From assembly GCF_002864045.1 (NCBI RefSeq), contig NZ_PJPV01000011.1, positions 1 to 45,499 on the forward strand: a stretch of DNA of 45,499 bases, given 5' to 3'. This DNA comes from Endozoicomonas acroporae. Lineage in GTDB: Bacteria > Pseudomonadota > Gammaproteobacteria > Pseudomonadales > Endozoicomonadaceae. Under the pieces are notes generated by a model. It had not been told where the DNA came from. It was given only the letters and a program-made list of their open reading frames with translations, and searched no databases. A program made the position numbers and the translations under genes. Shown here in pieces: positions 33,141 to 40,605 of this stretch. Each line of letters starts with the position of its first letter. Within the stretch, counting starts at the first letter, position 1.

Positions 33141-33305
33141 TAAGTAGTTGGCCAAATGGAATCGTATATTTCTGGCTAAGTGGGCAGTTGCTATGCAAGG
33201 CGCAACGTAGGGAGCATAGCCGTAGCTATGTGACCGGAGTTGCAACGCCGCAGAGTGACTGACAACTTAGTCAGAAATATATGATTTCATTTGGTTAACT
33301 ACTTA
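33141..33305. mobile_element. 165-bp MITE-like element, copy B
   Basis: It is the same length as copy A (23-187) and homologous to its reverse complement throughout, including GGAGCATAGCCGTAGCTATG near the centre and CAGAAATATATGATTTCAT near the end. The edges are TAAGTAGTTGGCC and GGTTAACTACTTA. The flanking bases TGG occur on both sides. It ends about 30 bp before the ribosome-binding site of the downstream NUDIX gene, so that gene's promoter is either inside the element or upstream of it. Confidence 0.75.
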
Positions 33306-33348
33306 TGGTCCTTTTTACCCCTCTGCCAGAAACAAGGAGTGAACGTTG

Positions 33349-33909
33349 ATGACAGGATCCTCTATGCATTACTGCAGTGTCTGCGGTCATAAGACTCAAA
33401 GAAAGGTGCCTGAGGGGGATCATCGCCTGCGGGATGTGTGCAGTCACTGTCATACCATCCATTATCAGAACCCTCGGGTTATCACCGGTTGCCTGCCCGT
33501 ATACCGGGATAAGGTATTGATGTGTAAACGGGCAATCGAGCCCAGAAAGGGGTTCTGGACACTGCCCGGTGGTTTTATGGAGTTGGACGAAACCATCGAA
33601 GAGGGTGCGGCACGGGAAACCCGCGAAGAAGCCTGTGCGGATGTTACCATTGAGTCACTTTATACGCTGTTTAATGTGGTGCATGTCGGTCAGCTGTCGG
33701 CTTTTTTTCTGGCGAGACTGGAACGGCCGGATTTTGCCCCGGGGGAGGAGAGTCTGGAGGTGGCCCTCTTTACAGAAGATGAGATTCCCTGGGACCAACT
33801 GGCATTTTCTACCATAACCCGGACGCTTCGCTATTATTTTGCCGATCGTCGGGAAGGCGTATTTCCCATGAGGCTTGAGTATGTTACGCCTCCGCAACGG
33901 CAAGACTGA
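33349..33909 (+). CDS. NUDIX hydrolase with N-terminal zinc ribbon
   Basis: The N-terminus has two CxxC pairs (YCSVCGHKTQ, VCSHCHTIHY), a small zinc ribbon as in NudC-like and ADP-ribose pyrophosphatase-like enzymes. The NUDIX box follows as GGFMELDETIEEGAARETREEA (residues about 75-95, printed in overlapping parts GGFMELDETIEEG and ARETREEA). The substrate cannot be read from sequence. The ATG at 33349 is preferred over the TTG at 33346 because AAGGAG lies nine bases before it. Its last 26 bp overlap the convergent YqfO-like gene. Confidence 0.88.
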   Translation: MTGSSMHYCSVCGHKTQRKVPEGDHRLRDVCSHCHTIHYQNPRVITGCLPVYRDKVLMCKRAIEPRKGFWTLPGGFMELDETIEEGAARETREEACADVTIESLYTLFNVVHVGQLSAFFLARLERPDFAPGEESLEVALFTEDEIPWDQLAFSTITRTLRYYFADRREGVFPMRLEYVTPPQRQD

Positions 33910-34264
33910 CCGGGTGAACATCGAAGGCAGGCATTTCATAAGGGTGCGCCCGCAGTAGCGCCTCAATGGCGGGTTTTAAAAACCGCTCCTGACAAAGCAT
34001 TTCTACTTTCCAGGTTTCTTCTGAATGGATTTCGCCGGGTTGCCCGGAGAAGGGCTGGCTTCCCGGCAAGGGACGAAACTGGCCGGTCCCCGGGGTTTGC
34101 CAGCAACAGCAATCATAGGATCCATAACGACCAGCGCCGGCAGCGAACAGGGCCTCCTTGACTGTTTCAAGCCAGGGGGAGGGAATCATTACACAGACTT
34201 TGTACACCTGCGTTGCAGACTTGTGAGAAAGGTGTGCTTCACGTTGTGCAGATGATTCCTTCAT
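33884..34264 (-). CDS. YqfO/NIF3-associated PII-like domain protein
   Basis: A 126-residue protein whose core (YKVCVMIPSPWLETVKEAL, AAGAGRYGSYDCCCWQT, GTGQFRPLPGSQPF, HPYEMPAFDVHPV) matches the short stand-alone YqfO family, related to the inserted domain of NIF3-like proteins; function unknown. Typical members start close to YKV, so the first 20 residues may be an extension. The ATG is two bases after the acyltransferase stop, implying translational coupling. The 3' end overlaps the convergent NUDIX gene by 26 bp. Confidence 0.82.
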   Translation of the reverse strand: MKESSAQREAHLSHKSATQVYKVCVMIPSPWLETVKEALFAAGAGRYGSYDCCCWQTPGTGQFRPLPGSQPFSGQPGEIHSEETWKVEMLCQERFLKPAIEALLRAHPYEMPAFDVHPVSLAVAEA

Positions 34265-34266
34265 GT

Positions 34267-35442
34267 TTATGAACCGTAACGGAAACGATTAATCACCGGC
34301 TGGGCATACATCTTTAAGAACCAGGGGCGGTATGGCTCAGGGCAGCGCTGCAGGTGTCGGGTAAATTCATCGCGTTTTTTCTGCAGATCGATGGCCGGGA
34401 ATAACTGACCGATCCCCGGAACCTGAATAACCTGCTCATGCTGGTTGATCTCACTGCTGATCGCTTTCCAGGCAAACAGATTGGATGGCTGCAACTGATA
34501 GTTATGGTGAATCTGATGGTTAACCTCTTGAACCACCGAGGCGGCATCTTCAAAGTCTTCTGTCAGCGGTTTGCCAAACGCAACATGCACATGCCCTTTG
34601 TAACCATCTATGCCGGTAACGATGCTTTTCAAATCTTCATCGTCGGCTTTCTGATACTGACCGGTCTGTTGTTTCTCATAGAGTTCCCGGGCCTTGTCGC
34701 AGTCGCATGGGTCGAACTCGTAGGAGATGGAGACCGGTACAATATTCAGTGAGCGAATATTGTCAGCAAAAGCGCCCAGCCTGCCACGACGGCTCAGGTT
34801 AAACATCTTGATAATGGCCGGATCGGTCTGGTCATTACCATCCTTGGCCCGGCCTTCGCTCTGGGCAATCCAGACCGGCTGGCCTTCATCGATACAGTGA
34901 TGAATGTAGGCAGAGAGATTCTGGAAGGCGAGCAGCTTTTCCCGTCGCCCGGACAGTGAGCGTTTGACGATAAAGCTTTTGTTCAGACGCATCAGGTCAC
35001 TGACAAAAGGACGTTTGACCAGGTTGTCGCCAATGGCAATCTGGCAGGTTTCCATATCGTTAAGGTAGAGCGCGTAGTTGACCAGGGCCGGATCCAGAAC
35101 AATATCCCGATGGTTGGACAGAAACAGGTAGGCCTTGTCCTTGTTCAGGTGCTTAATGCCGGAAAAAGACACCTTATGGGTGGTGGTTTTGATCACCCGG
35201 GTCAGATAGGGCTCGATCATGGCCTGAAAATCCCGGACATTATGGATATTCCGTGTTTTGTACTTTAACGCCAGAGAGGTGATCCAGGCCATGGCTCCGG
35301 AAAACTGCCGGGTTAAACCGGGGTAACGGTGCTTTGCCATCACCTGGAGCAGGTCTTTATCAGTTAACAGGCGAGCCAGTGTAGGCCGGACCTCATGGTC
35401 ATGGTAAGGGCGGATATCGTCAAAAGCTTCCATTTGTGCCAA
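34267..35442 (-). CDS. PlsC-like 1-acyl-glycerol-3-phosphate acyltransferase family protein
   Basis: A 391-residue protein with a lysophospholipid acyltransferase core at about residues 85-290. The catalytic-type motif is SNHRDIVLDPA, followed by a PFVSDLMRLNKSFIVKR segment and the substrate-binding IAQSEGRAKDG block. The Asp of the motif lies six positions after His, where classical PlsC has HxxxxD; the first Asp (HRD) is nearer. It is longer than E. coli PlsC by about 145 residues. No clear membrane span is seen. Role in phospholipid synthesis is likely; acyl acceptor unknown. Confidence 0.82.
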   Translation of the reverse strand: MAQMEAFDDIRPYHDHEVRPTLARLLTDKDLLQVMAKHRYPGLTRQFSGAMAWITSLALKYKTRNIHNVRDFQAMIEPYLTRVIKTTTHKVSFSGIKHLNKDKAYLFLSNHRDIVLDPALVNYALYLNDMETCQIAIGDNLVKRPFVSDLMRLNKSFIVKRSLSGRREKLLAFQNLSAYIHHCIDEGQPVWIAQSEGRAKDGNDQTDPAIIKMFNLSRRGRLGAFADNIRSLNIVPVSISYEFDPCDCDKARELYEKQQTGQYQKADDEDLKSIVTGIDGYKGHVHVAFGKPLTEDFEDAASVVQEVNHQIHHNYQLQPSNLFAWKAISSEINQHEQVIQVPGIGQLFPAIDLQKKRDEFTRHLQRCPEPYRPWFLKMYAQPVINRFRYGS

Positions 35443-35933
35443 TGCTTTGAGGTCAGATAAGGAAAAAATCGTTATTGATCGACGGGCTATTATATTTCAT
35501 GGACTGACTGCCGGTCTGTATAGACACTGTCGCGTAATGTAACTGAGGCGCAGGGAGGATGCAAACCAGAGGTTGTTCATCATTTAAGGAATTGCCCCGG
35601 AATAATTTGCATATTTCTGGGTTTCAAAACTACGTTCGTCCTGAGCCTGTCGAAGGGCGTGAACTCCGGCCTCATGTATTGTGCCAATCACCCTTCGACA
35701 AGCTCAGGATGAACGGAGATCGAGTTCAAAATGTCGAAATTATTTCGGGACATTCCTGAGTATGTGTGCGATTGAAGTGATAACGGAGGTGGAATTGGTT
35801 GCCGGGTGACTTTTATCTCTGGAATGGGAATCGCTGTGAGGAATACCTGCAAACCGTTCCCGAACATCATATAATCCCGGTTTCAGGTTCCCGGAACCTG
35901 ACCATTTATAAAAATGCCAGGCAGGGATTATTC
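35443..35933. other. Intergenic region between divergent genes
   Basis: This 490-bp stretch separates the acyltransferase (minus) from the Sel1 gene (plus). It contains the REP-like repeat at 35632-35719. An open frame runs from 35799 into the Sel1 gene, but its first 45 codons lack the composition of a coding region and precede a good start with signal peptide. Confidence 0.6.
35632..35719. repeat. REP-like palindromic repeat, copy 2
   Basis: TACGTTCGTCCTGAGCCTGT and the opposing arm containing CACCCTTCGACAAGCTCAGG form an imperfect inverted repeat. The internal TTGTGCCAATCACCC and outer GAACGGAGAT edges match copy 1 at 7799-7890; the arm centres differ (CCTGTCGA here, CGGAGTCGA there) but remain complementary within each copy, showing compensatory change. 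Confidence 0.7.
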
Positions 35934-36575
35934 ATGTTGAAGCAGTTTAAAAGTGCTGTCAGTTTGGTGGTATTGCTGGTCACGGTGGCAGGGCCGGTCT
36001 GGGCTACCACCCCTGTTAGCGGTGTTGTGACTCAGAAAGAACAAAAAGAGCCGTCGGTTTCTGGTAAGGTTCAGGGACAGTTAAGCGAGGCGATTCAAAT
36101 CCTCCGCTCAGGCCAGGCAACAAACCCGGCTAAAGCCATTAACGCTTTGCAGCGCATTGCCTACCAGGGCGATCAGCAAGCCCGGGCCGAAGCCATGCTC
36201 TGGCTGGGCAGGGCTTATCGTGACGGGCTTGCCGGGACCGCTAAGGATATTGGCATGGCCTTTGAGTATTTCCAGCAGGCTGCCGGGCGTGAAGGGCTGA
36301 ATCCTGAGGCACAGTATGAGCTGGGACGGGCCTATCTCAATGGTGAAGGCACGGACCGCAATCTGATCGCGGCCTATATGTGGACCGAGCTCAGTCTGCA
36401 GGCCCCGTCGAAAATATCGGCCTCTGCAGAAGCCCAGAAAGCCAGGCTGGAGACTCTGCTCAATACGGTTCAACTGGAAAAAGCCAGGCAGCTGGTGGAT
36501 CAGTTGGCCACTCTTTATCTGCAAAAAGAGTTGATTGAGGATTACCTGAATGCCGAGCCGGACGAGTTGGAGTAA
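35934..36575 (+). CDS. Exported Sel1-like repeat protein
   Basis: From the ATG at 35934 (AGGG seven bases upstream) the 213-residue protein starts MLKQFKSAVSLVVLLVTVAG with cleavage likely after VWA, so it is periplasmic or surface-attached. Sel1/TPR-like repeats follow: AEAMLWLGRAYRDGLAGTA, AFEYFQQAA, AQYELGRAYLNGEGTDRN and AYMWTELSLQA. Such repeats mediate protein contacts. The partner is unknown. It ends three bases before the SRAP gene, so the two are probably co-transcribed. Confidence 0.82.
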   Translation: MLKQFKSAVSLVVLLVTVAGPVWATTPVSGVVTQKEQKEPSVSGKVQGQLSEAIQILRSGQATNPAKAINALQRIAYQGDQQARAEAMLWLGRAYRDGLAGTAKDIGMAFEYFQQAAGREGLNPEAQYELGRAYLNGEGTDRNLIAAYMWTELSLQAPSKISASAEAQKARLETLLNTVQLEKARQLVDQLATLYLQKELIEDYLNAEPDELE

Positions 36576-36578
36576 TTT

Positions 36579-37184
36579 ATGTGCAGCCGTTACTCATTCA
36601 ACCTGCCCAGGGTTGACCTTGGCTTTCTCGGTATCAACGATGTTTTAACTCAGAAGCCCGTGCAACAGGTGGTGCCGGGGCAGCAGGTGTGGCTGGTTCG
36701 GAACAGTGACTGTGGTGCCCCTGAACTCGCTCAGGCCAAGTGGGGGCTTGTCCCTTCCTGGTTGCAGGATTTATCCCGGGCCCAGATCAATGCCCGTGTG
36801 GAGACCGCCGCTGAGTCACGAATGTTCAAAAAAGCCTGGCAGGACAGGCGTTGCCTGATTCTGGCGGATAGCTACTACCAATGGCATATGGCTCCGGGCA
36901 ACCGTCGTCAGTTGTGGCGTATCGGCGCAAAAGATGGTTCGCTGCTACTGATGGCCGGACTTTGGGAACGGTTCACGGTGGACAGCACTCTCTCTTTCGA
37001 TTCCTGCGCCGTATTAACCATGCCGACAATGCCACCGTTAATGTTGCTCGCTGAGCGCATGCCGGCGTTGTTAACGAAGGCTCATGCACAGCGCTGGCTG
37101 TCCGGGGAACCTTTTGATATTGAACGTTTTTCTGCCTTTCTAGCCAGCTTTCCCTGGCACCGCCAGAATATTCTGAAAGGCTGA
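36579..37184 (+). CDS. SRAP/YedK-like protein with altered active site
   Basis: HMCES/YedK proteins form a thiazolidine crosslink with abasic sites in single-stranded DNA through Cys2. MCSRYSF gives Cys2, and WGLVPSW, INARVET and CLILADSYYQW follow the family, with 201 residues being normal. Two key positions differ: the Glu of the GFYEW motif is Gln (YYQW), and the His before the DRMP-like segment is replaced (LLAERMPALL). Crosslink formation via Cys2 may remain, but catalysis or reversal may be weakened. GGAG precedes the ATG by six bases. Confidence 0.85.
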   Translation: MCSRYSFNLPRVDLGFLGINDVLTQKPVQQVVPGQQVWLVRNSDCGAPELAQAKWGLVPSWLQDLSRAQINARVETAAESRMFKKAWQDRRCLILADSYYQWHMAPGNRRQLWRIGAKDGSLLLMAGLWERFTVDSTLSFDSCAVLTMPTMPPLMLLAERMPALLTKAHAQRWLSGEPFDIERFSAFLASFPWHRQNILKG

Positions 37185-37243
37185 GGTTGCGTTGTTCAGA
37201 ATCTCCATTCACTGCTGAAATGCTGGTCTATCATTAGCGTTCA

Positions 37244-40200
37244 TTGTGGCCGTGTGCAGTGAACCCAGTGCAATTTTCTATCAGGAAAAAAATCATTTTT
37301 TTTACTGTCGTGCCTGTCACGCTGCTGTACAACCTGATCTTTGGAATCCACCTCTACCTCTCACTCAAACAGGCCACGGACGCGGTCGCCAAAGGATTGA
37401 TTGAGCAGGTCTGGCATAATGCGGACAAAATTGACAGCCATACCCGGCAGCTGATGACCATGACCTCGTTTATGGGGGATATGTTGAGTCGGATGCCAGT
37501 GACTGACCATGCCATGATCAAACACTTTCTCACGGATCTGGTGGCAAGAAACTCTCTGGTTCGCGGCTTTACTTATGTGAAGCTCGGCAGCAGCCTGCAG
37601 CACTGGGACGTTTTTCATGCCTACAGGAATCAGTGCCGGGTCCGGCTGGATGAGAGCGTCGATACCGGCCTGTTTCCTGCCCAGTTCTGGTGGGCTAATC
37701 AGGATCAGCAGAAAGAGGGGTTCTGGACATCGCCAAGAGGGTCTGCGGATAAAGGGTGGATTGTCAGCTATATCGTCCCGGTCATTTCTGAAAACACGCT
37801 TTATGGCTATTTCTGGATGGATATCAGCCTGGCGGATCTGCGCCAGCAGCTGGTGGAAAACACCACGGGAAATGCCAGTTTTTCCATTGTTAATGGGGCA
37901 GGAGAGTACCTGCAGACGGACAGTGAAACGCCGAAGCGCTACCAGTTAAACAGCATTCATCAAAGCCAGTTCTATTACGGTTCACCGGGGTTATGGCATG
38001 ACCTGGAAGAGCTGATTGAACGAGGTGAGCCCGCTTTCCGGCATAAGTGGGTGCCGGTCCGGCAGAATGAGTACTGGTTGATGGGGGCACCGATTAAATC
38101 GGCTTCCTGGTGGATGATCAGTTATGCCCCGAGGGAAACCGTACTGGCTCCGGTTATTGACCAGGCGCAGATTAATGCATTGCTGATGCTACTCTCCCTG
38201 ACCTTGATATTTACCTGTGCCAGCCTGGTATCGGTGAGAATTACCCGTCCGATTATCCGCCTGAAGCGAGCCATGGATGATTTTACCTACCGTCGGGTCA
38301 TGCCGGTGATTACCCATATCAGCCGGGATGAAATGGGCAGTTTGACCGAAAGTTTCCAGCAACTGGTGACCAGGCTGGCGGACCGGGAAAAAGCACTGCA
38401 TCGGGCCAGAACCAGCAATATCGGTCATTTGCTGGAGCGGCTGAGGGGGAACTATTTCTATTTCAACCTCAATAAGGATGGGTGTGTTACCCATGTCAGT
38501 CCGTCAATAGAGGCCATTCTGGGCTACACACAGAAGGAGTTTCTGCGTCCATTGATCGGGTATCTTGCTAACCGGGACAGTAAATTATGTTTTCGGGATC
38601 AGTTTCGTGAGGCCAAGCAGGGGCGATGGGGCGATACCTTTGAGCTGGATATCCGGCATCTGAATGGCAGCATCCGCAGGCTGGAAATTTTCTGGAGCGA
38701 TATCGGGGATCTGGAAGACAGGCAATATCTGGTGGAAGGGCTGGCCAATGATATTACCGATCGGGTCAGCGATACCAAGAAATTCAAGCTGCTACTGGAC
38801 AGCGCGCCGGACGCAACCATCATTGCCACACCGGAGGGCATTATCGGCATGGCCAACAGCAGGACGGAAGATCTGTTTGGCTTTCACCGGGAAGACCTGG
38901 TCAATATGCCCCTGAGCCTGCTGACGCCAATGGAAAACCGTCCGGGGCACCCTCTGTTGGGTGATCTGGAAAAAGCCAGTTGGGAGCAGTTGTGCCTGGT
39001 GGGTTATGAATCCCGGGGTATTGATCGTAAAGGCCGGATTTTCCCGGTAGAAATCACCAGCAACCCCCTGAAAACCGGCGATGGACTGCTGATCTCCATG
39101 GTGGTTCGTGATATCACGGAACGCAAACGCATTGAGCATGAGTTGATGCGGGCCAAGGAAGAGGCGGAGCGGGCTAACCTGGCCAAAGGTCTGTTCCTCT
39201 CCAATATGAGTCATGAGTTGAGAACACCGCTGAATGGCGTGCTTGGCAATGCCCAGCTGTTGTTAAGAAACCTCTCGTTATCGTCGGCCCAGCGAAAAAG
39301 CCTGAACACCATTGAGGCCAGTGGCCAGCATTTGCTGTCACTGATTAACGATATTCTCGATTTAACCAAAATTGAGTCCAGCAAGATTGAGTTACACCCT
39401 TCTGCGGTTCGATTGCTGGAGTTACTGCGTGGGGTGCGCAATATTCTGATGGAAAGGGCGGTCAGCAAGGGGCTGGATTTACGCCTGTTGCCCATTGGCA
39501 CGTTACCGGAAATTGTCATGCTGGATGAAATCAAGGTTCGTCAGGTGCTGCTGAATCTGCTCAGTAATGGGGTTAAGTACACGGTTAAGGGGTGGGTTGA
39601 ATGCCGGGTGTCCGTGGCGGGCAATGATATTGTCTTTGAAGTCCGCGACACCGGTGTCGGTATTGCTCATGAGGACCTGGAGAGGGTCTTTGAACCTTTC
39701 CGGCAGGTCCATCTGGGGTTGCAGATCGGTGGCACTGGCCTGGGGTTGGCGATCAGTCGGCGGCTGGTCTCGGCCATGGGTGGGGAGCTTGATGTTATCA
39801 GTGAGCCCGGCAAGGGGAGCCGTTTTATTTTTGTTCTGCCGCTGGTTCTGGGCAGTTTTGCAGCGCTGAAAGAGCATCAGCGCCTACTGCCCGGTTCTAT
39901 TTATGTGCATTTGGATGAGCGCTTCCAGGGGGTCCGGGTGCTGGTGGTGGATGATGTTGAAAGTAACCGGGATATGATGGCCGGGTTGCTGGACTCCGCC
40001 GGTTTCAGGGTTGATACTGCCGGCAATGGCCTTCAGGCGGTGGAAGCGGTGAAGGAGGTGGATTTTGACCTGATTTTGATGGATATTTCCATGCCGGTGA
40101 TGGATGGGGTGACAGCGATCAGGAAAATTCGTGAACTGCCAGGAAAAGTATCGGTCAAAGCAGTGGCGGTGACCGCCAGTGTCAGCCATGAGGCCAGGGA

Positions 40201-40564
40201 GCGGTTGTTGATTCAGGGGTTTGACGAATACATTGGCAAGCCCCTGGATGCCGGGCTGATGTTTGATAAAATCCGCTGTTTACTGGGTGTGGATTATGTC
40301 ACTGCGCTGCCAAAACCTGAGTGGAATGAAAATGCTTTGCTGCAAAGTCTCAAAGAGATGCGCATGGATAGCTTTGTTCATGCCATTATTACTGCTTTTG
40401 AGCAGGGCGACCTGGAGTCGCTGGAGCAGGCGCTGCACTCATTTGAGAACGACCCGGCATTAGCCGATGTGATTGGCTTCCTGCTGATGCTGACGGCGGA
40501 TATGGATATTGCCCGGCTGGAAAATTTTATTGGTCAGCTGGTAGAAAATTTTGACAATAAGTAG
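37244..40564 (+). CDS. Hybrid sensor histidine kinase with Cache, HAMP, two PAS and REC domains (1106 aa)
   Basis: An N-terminal membrane span (IIFFTVVPVTLLYNLIFG) and a second near residue 310 bracket a Cache-like periplasmic sensor. HAMP, PAS (about 390-510), PAS (about 520-640), HisKA (SNMSHELRTPLNG, His657), HATPase (LNLLSNGVKYT, DTGVGI, GTGLGLAI) and REC (LILMDISMPVMDG, Asp947) follow. The last 100 residues occupy the place of an Hpt domain but show no Hpt histidine motif. The TTG at 37244 opens the frame; GTG at 37259 or 37268 may be the true start. The stop TAG lies in a MITE terminus. The ligand is unknown. Confidence 0.93.
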   Translation: MWPCAVNPVQFSIRKKIIFFTVVPVTLLYNLIFGIHLYLSLKQATDAVAKGLIEQVWHNADKIDSHTRQLMTMTSFMGDMLSRMPVTDHAMIKHFLTDLVARNSLVRGFTYVKLGSSLQHWDVFHAYRNQCRVRLDESVDTGLFPAQFWWANQDQQKEGFWTSPRGSADKGWIVSYIVPVISENTLYGYFWMDISLADLRQQLVENTTGNASFSIVNGAGEYLQTDSETPKRYQLNSIHQSQFYYGSPGLWHDLEELIERGEPAFRHKWVPVRQNEYWLMGAPIKSASWWMISYAPRETVLAPVIDQAQINALLMLLSLTLIFTCASLVSVRITRPIIRLKRAMDDFTYRRVMPVITHISRDEMGSLTESFQQLVTRLADREKALHRARTSNIGHLLERLRGNYFYFNLNKDGCVTHVSPSIEAILGYTQKEFLRPLIGYLANRDSKLCFRDQFREAKQGRWGDTFELDIRHLNGSIRRLEIFWSDIGDLEDRQYLVEGLANDITDRVSDTKKFKLLLDSAPDATIIATPEGIIGMANSRTEDLFGFHREDLVNMPLSLLTPMENRPGHPLLGDLEKASWEQLCLVGYESRGIDRKGRIFPVEITSNPLKTGDGLLISMVVRDITERKRIEHELMRAKEEAERANLAKGLFLSNMSHELRTPLNGVLGNAQLLLRNLSLSSAQRKSLNTIEASGQHLLSLINDILDLTKIESSKIELHPSAVRLLELLRGVRNILMERAVSKGLDLRLLPIGTLPEIVMLDEIKVRQVLLNLLSNGVKYTVKGWVECRVSVAGNDIVFEVRDTGVGIAHEDLERVFEPFRQVHLGLQIGGTGLGLAISRRLVSAMGGELDVISEPGKGSRFIFVLPLVLGSFAALKEHQRLLPGSIYVHLDERFQGVRVLVVDDVESNRDMMAGLLDSAGFRVDTAGNGLQAVEAVKEVDFDLILMDISMPVMDGVTAIRKIRELPGKVSVKAVAVTASVSHEARERLLIQGFDEYIGKPLDAGLMFDKIRCLLGVDYVTALPKPEWNENALLQSLKEMRMDSFVHAIITAFEQGDLESLEQALHSFENDPALADVIGFLLMLTADMDIARLENFIGQLVENFDNK

Positions 40565-40605
40565 CTGGCCATATGGAATCGAATATTTCTGGCTACTTGG
40601 GCGTT
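40558..40605. mobile_element. MITE left-end fragment spanning a gene junction
   Basis: TAAGTAGCTGGCCATATGGA continues with ATATTTCTGGCTACTTGGGC, matching the first 45 or so bases of the 165-bp element (left end as in copy B). The homology then stops. It contains the stop of the histidine kinase gene (40562-40564) and the first ATG (40573) of the next frame. Confidence 0.65.

Noticed and set aside
35559..35759. Plus-strand frame of 66 codons
   Set aside because: It runs through a REP-like repeat (PEPVEGRELRP is a typical translation of such repeats) and has no start signal.
40300..40560. Hpt domain at the end of the hybrid histidine kinase
   Set aside because: The region is helical and correctly placed but lacks an Hpt-like His-x-x-Lys-Gly motif.
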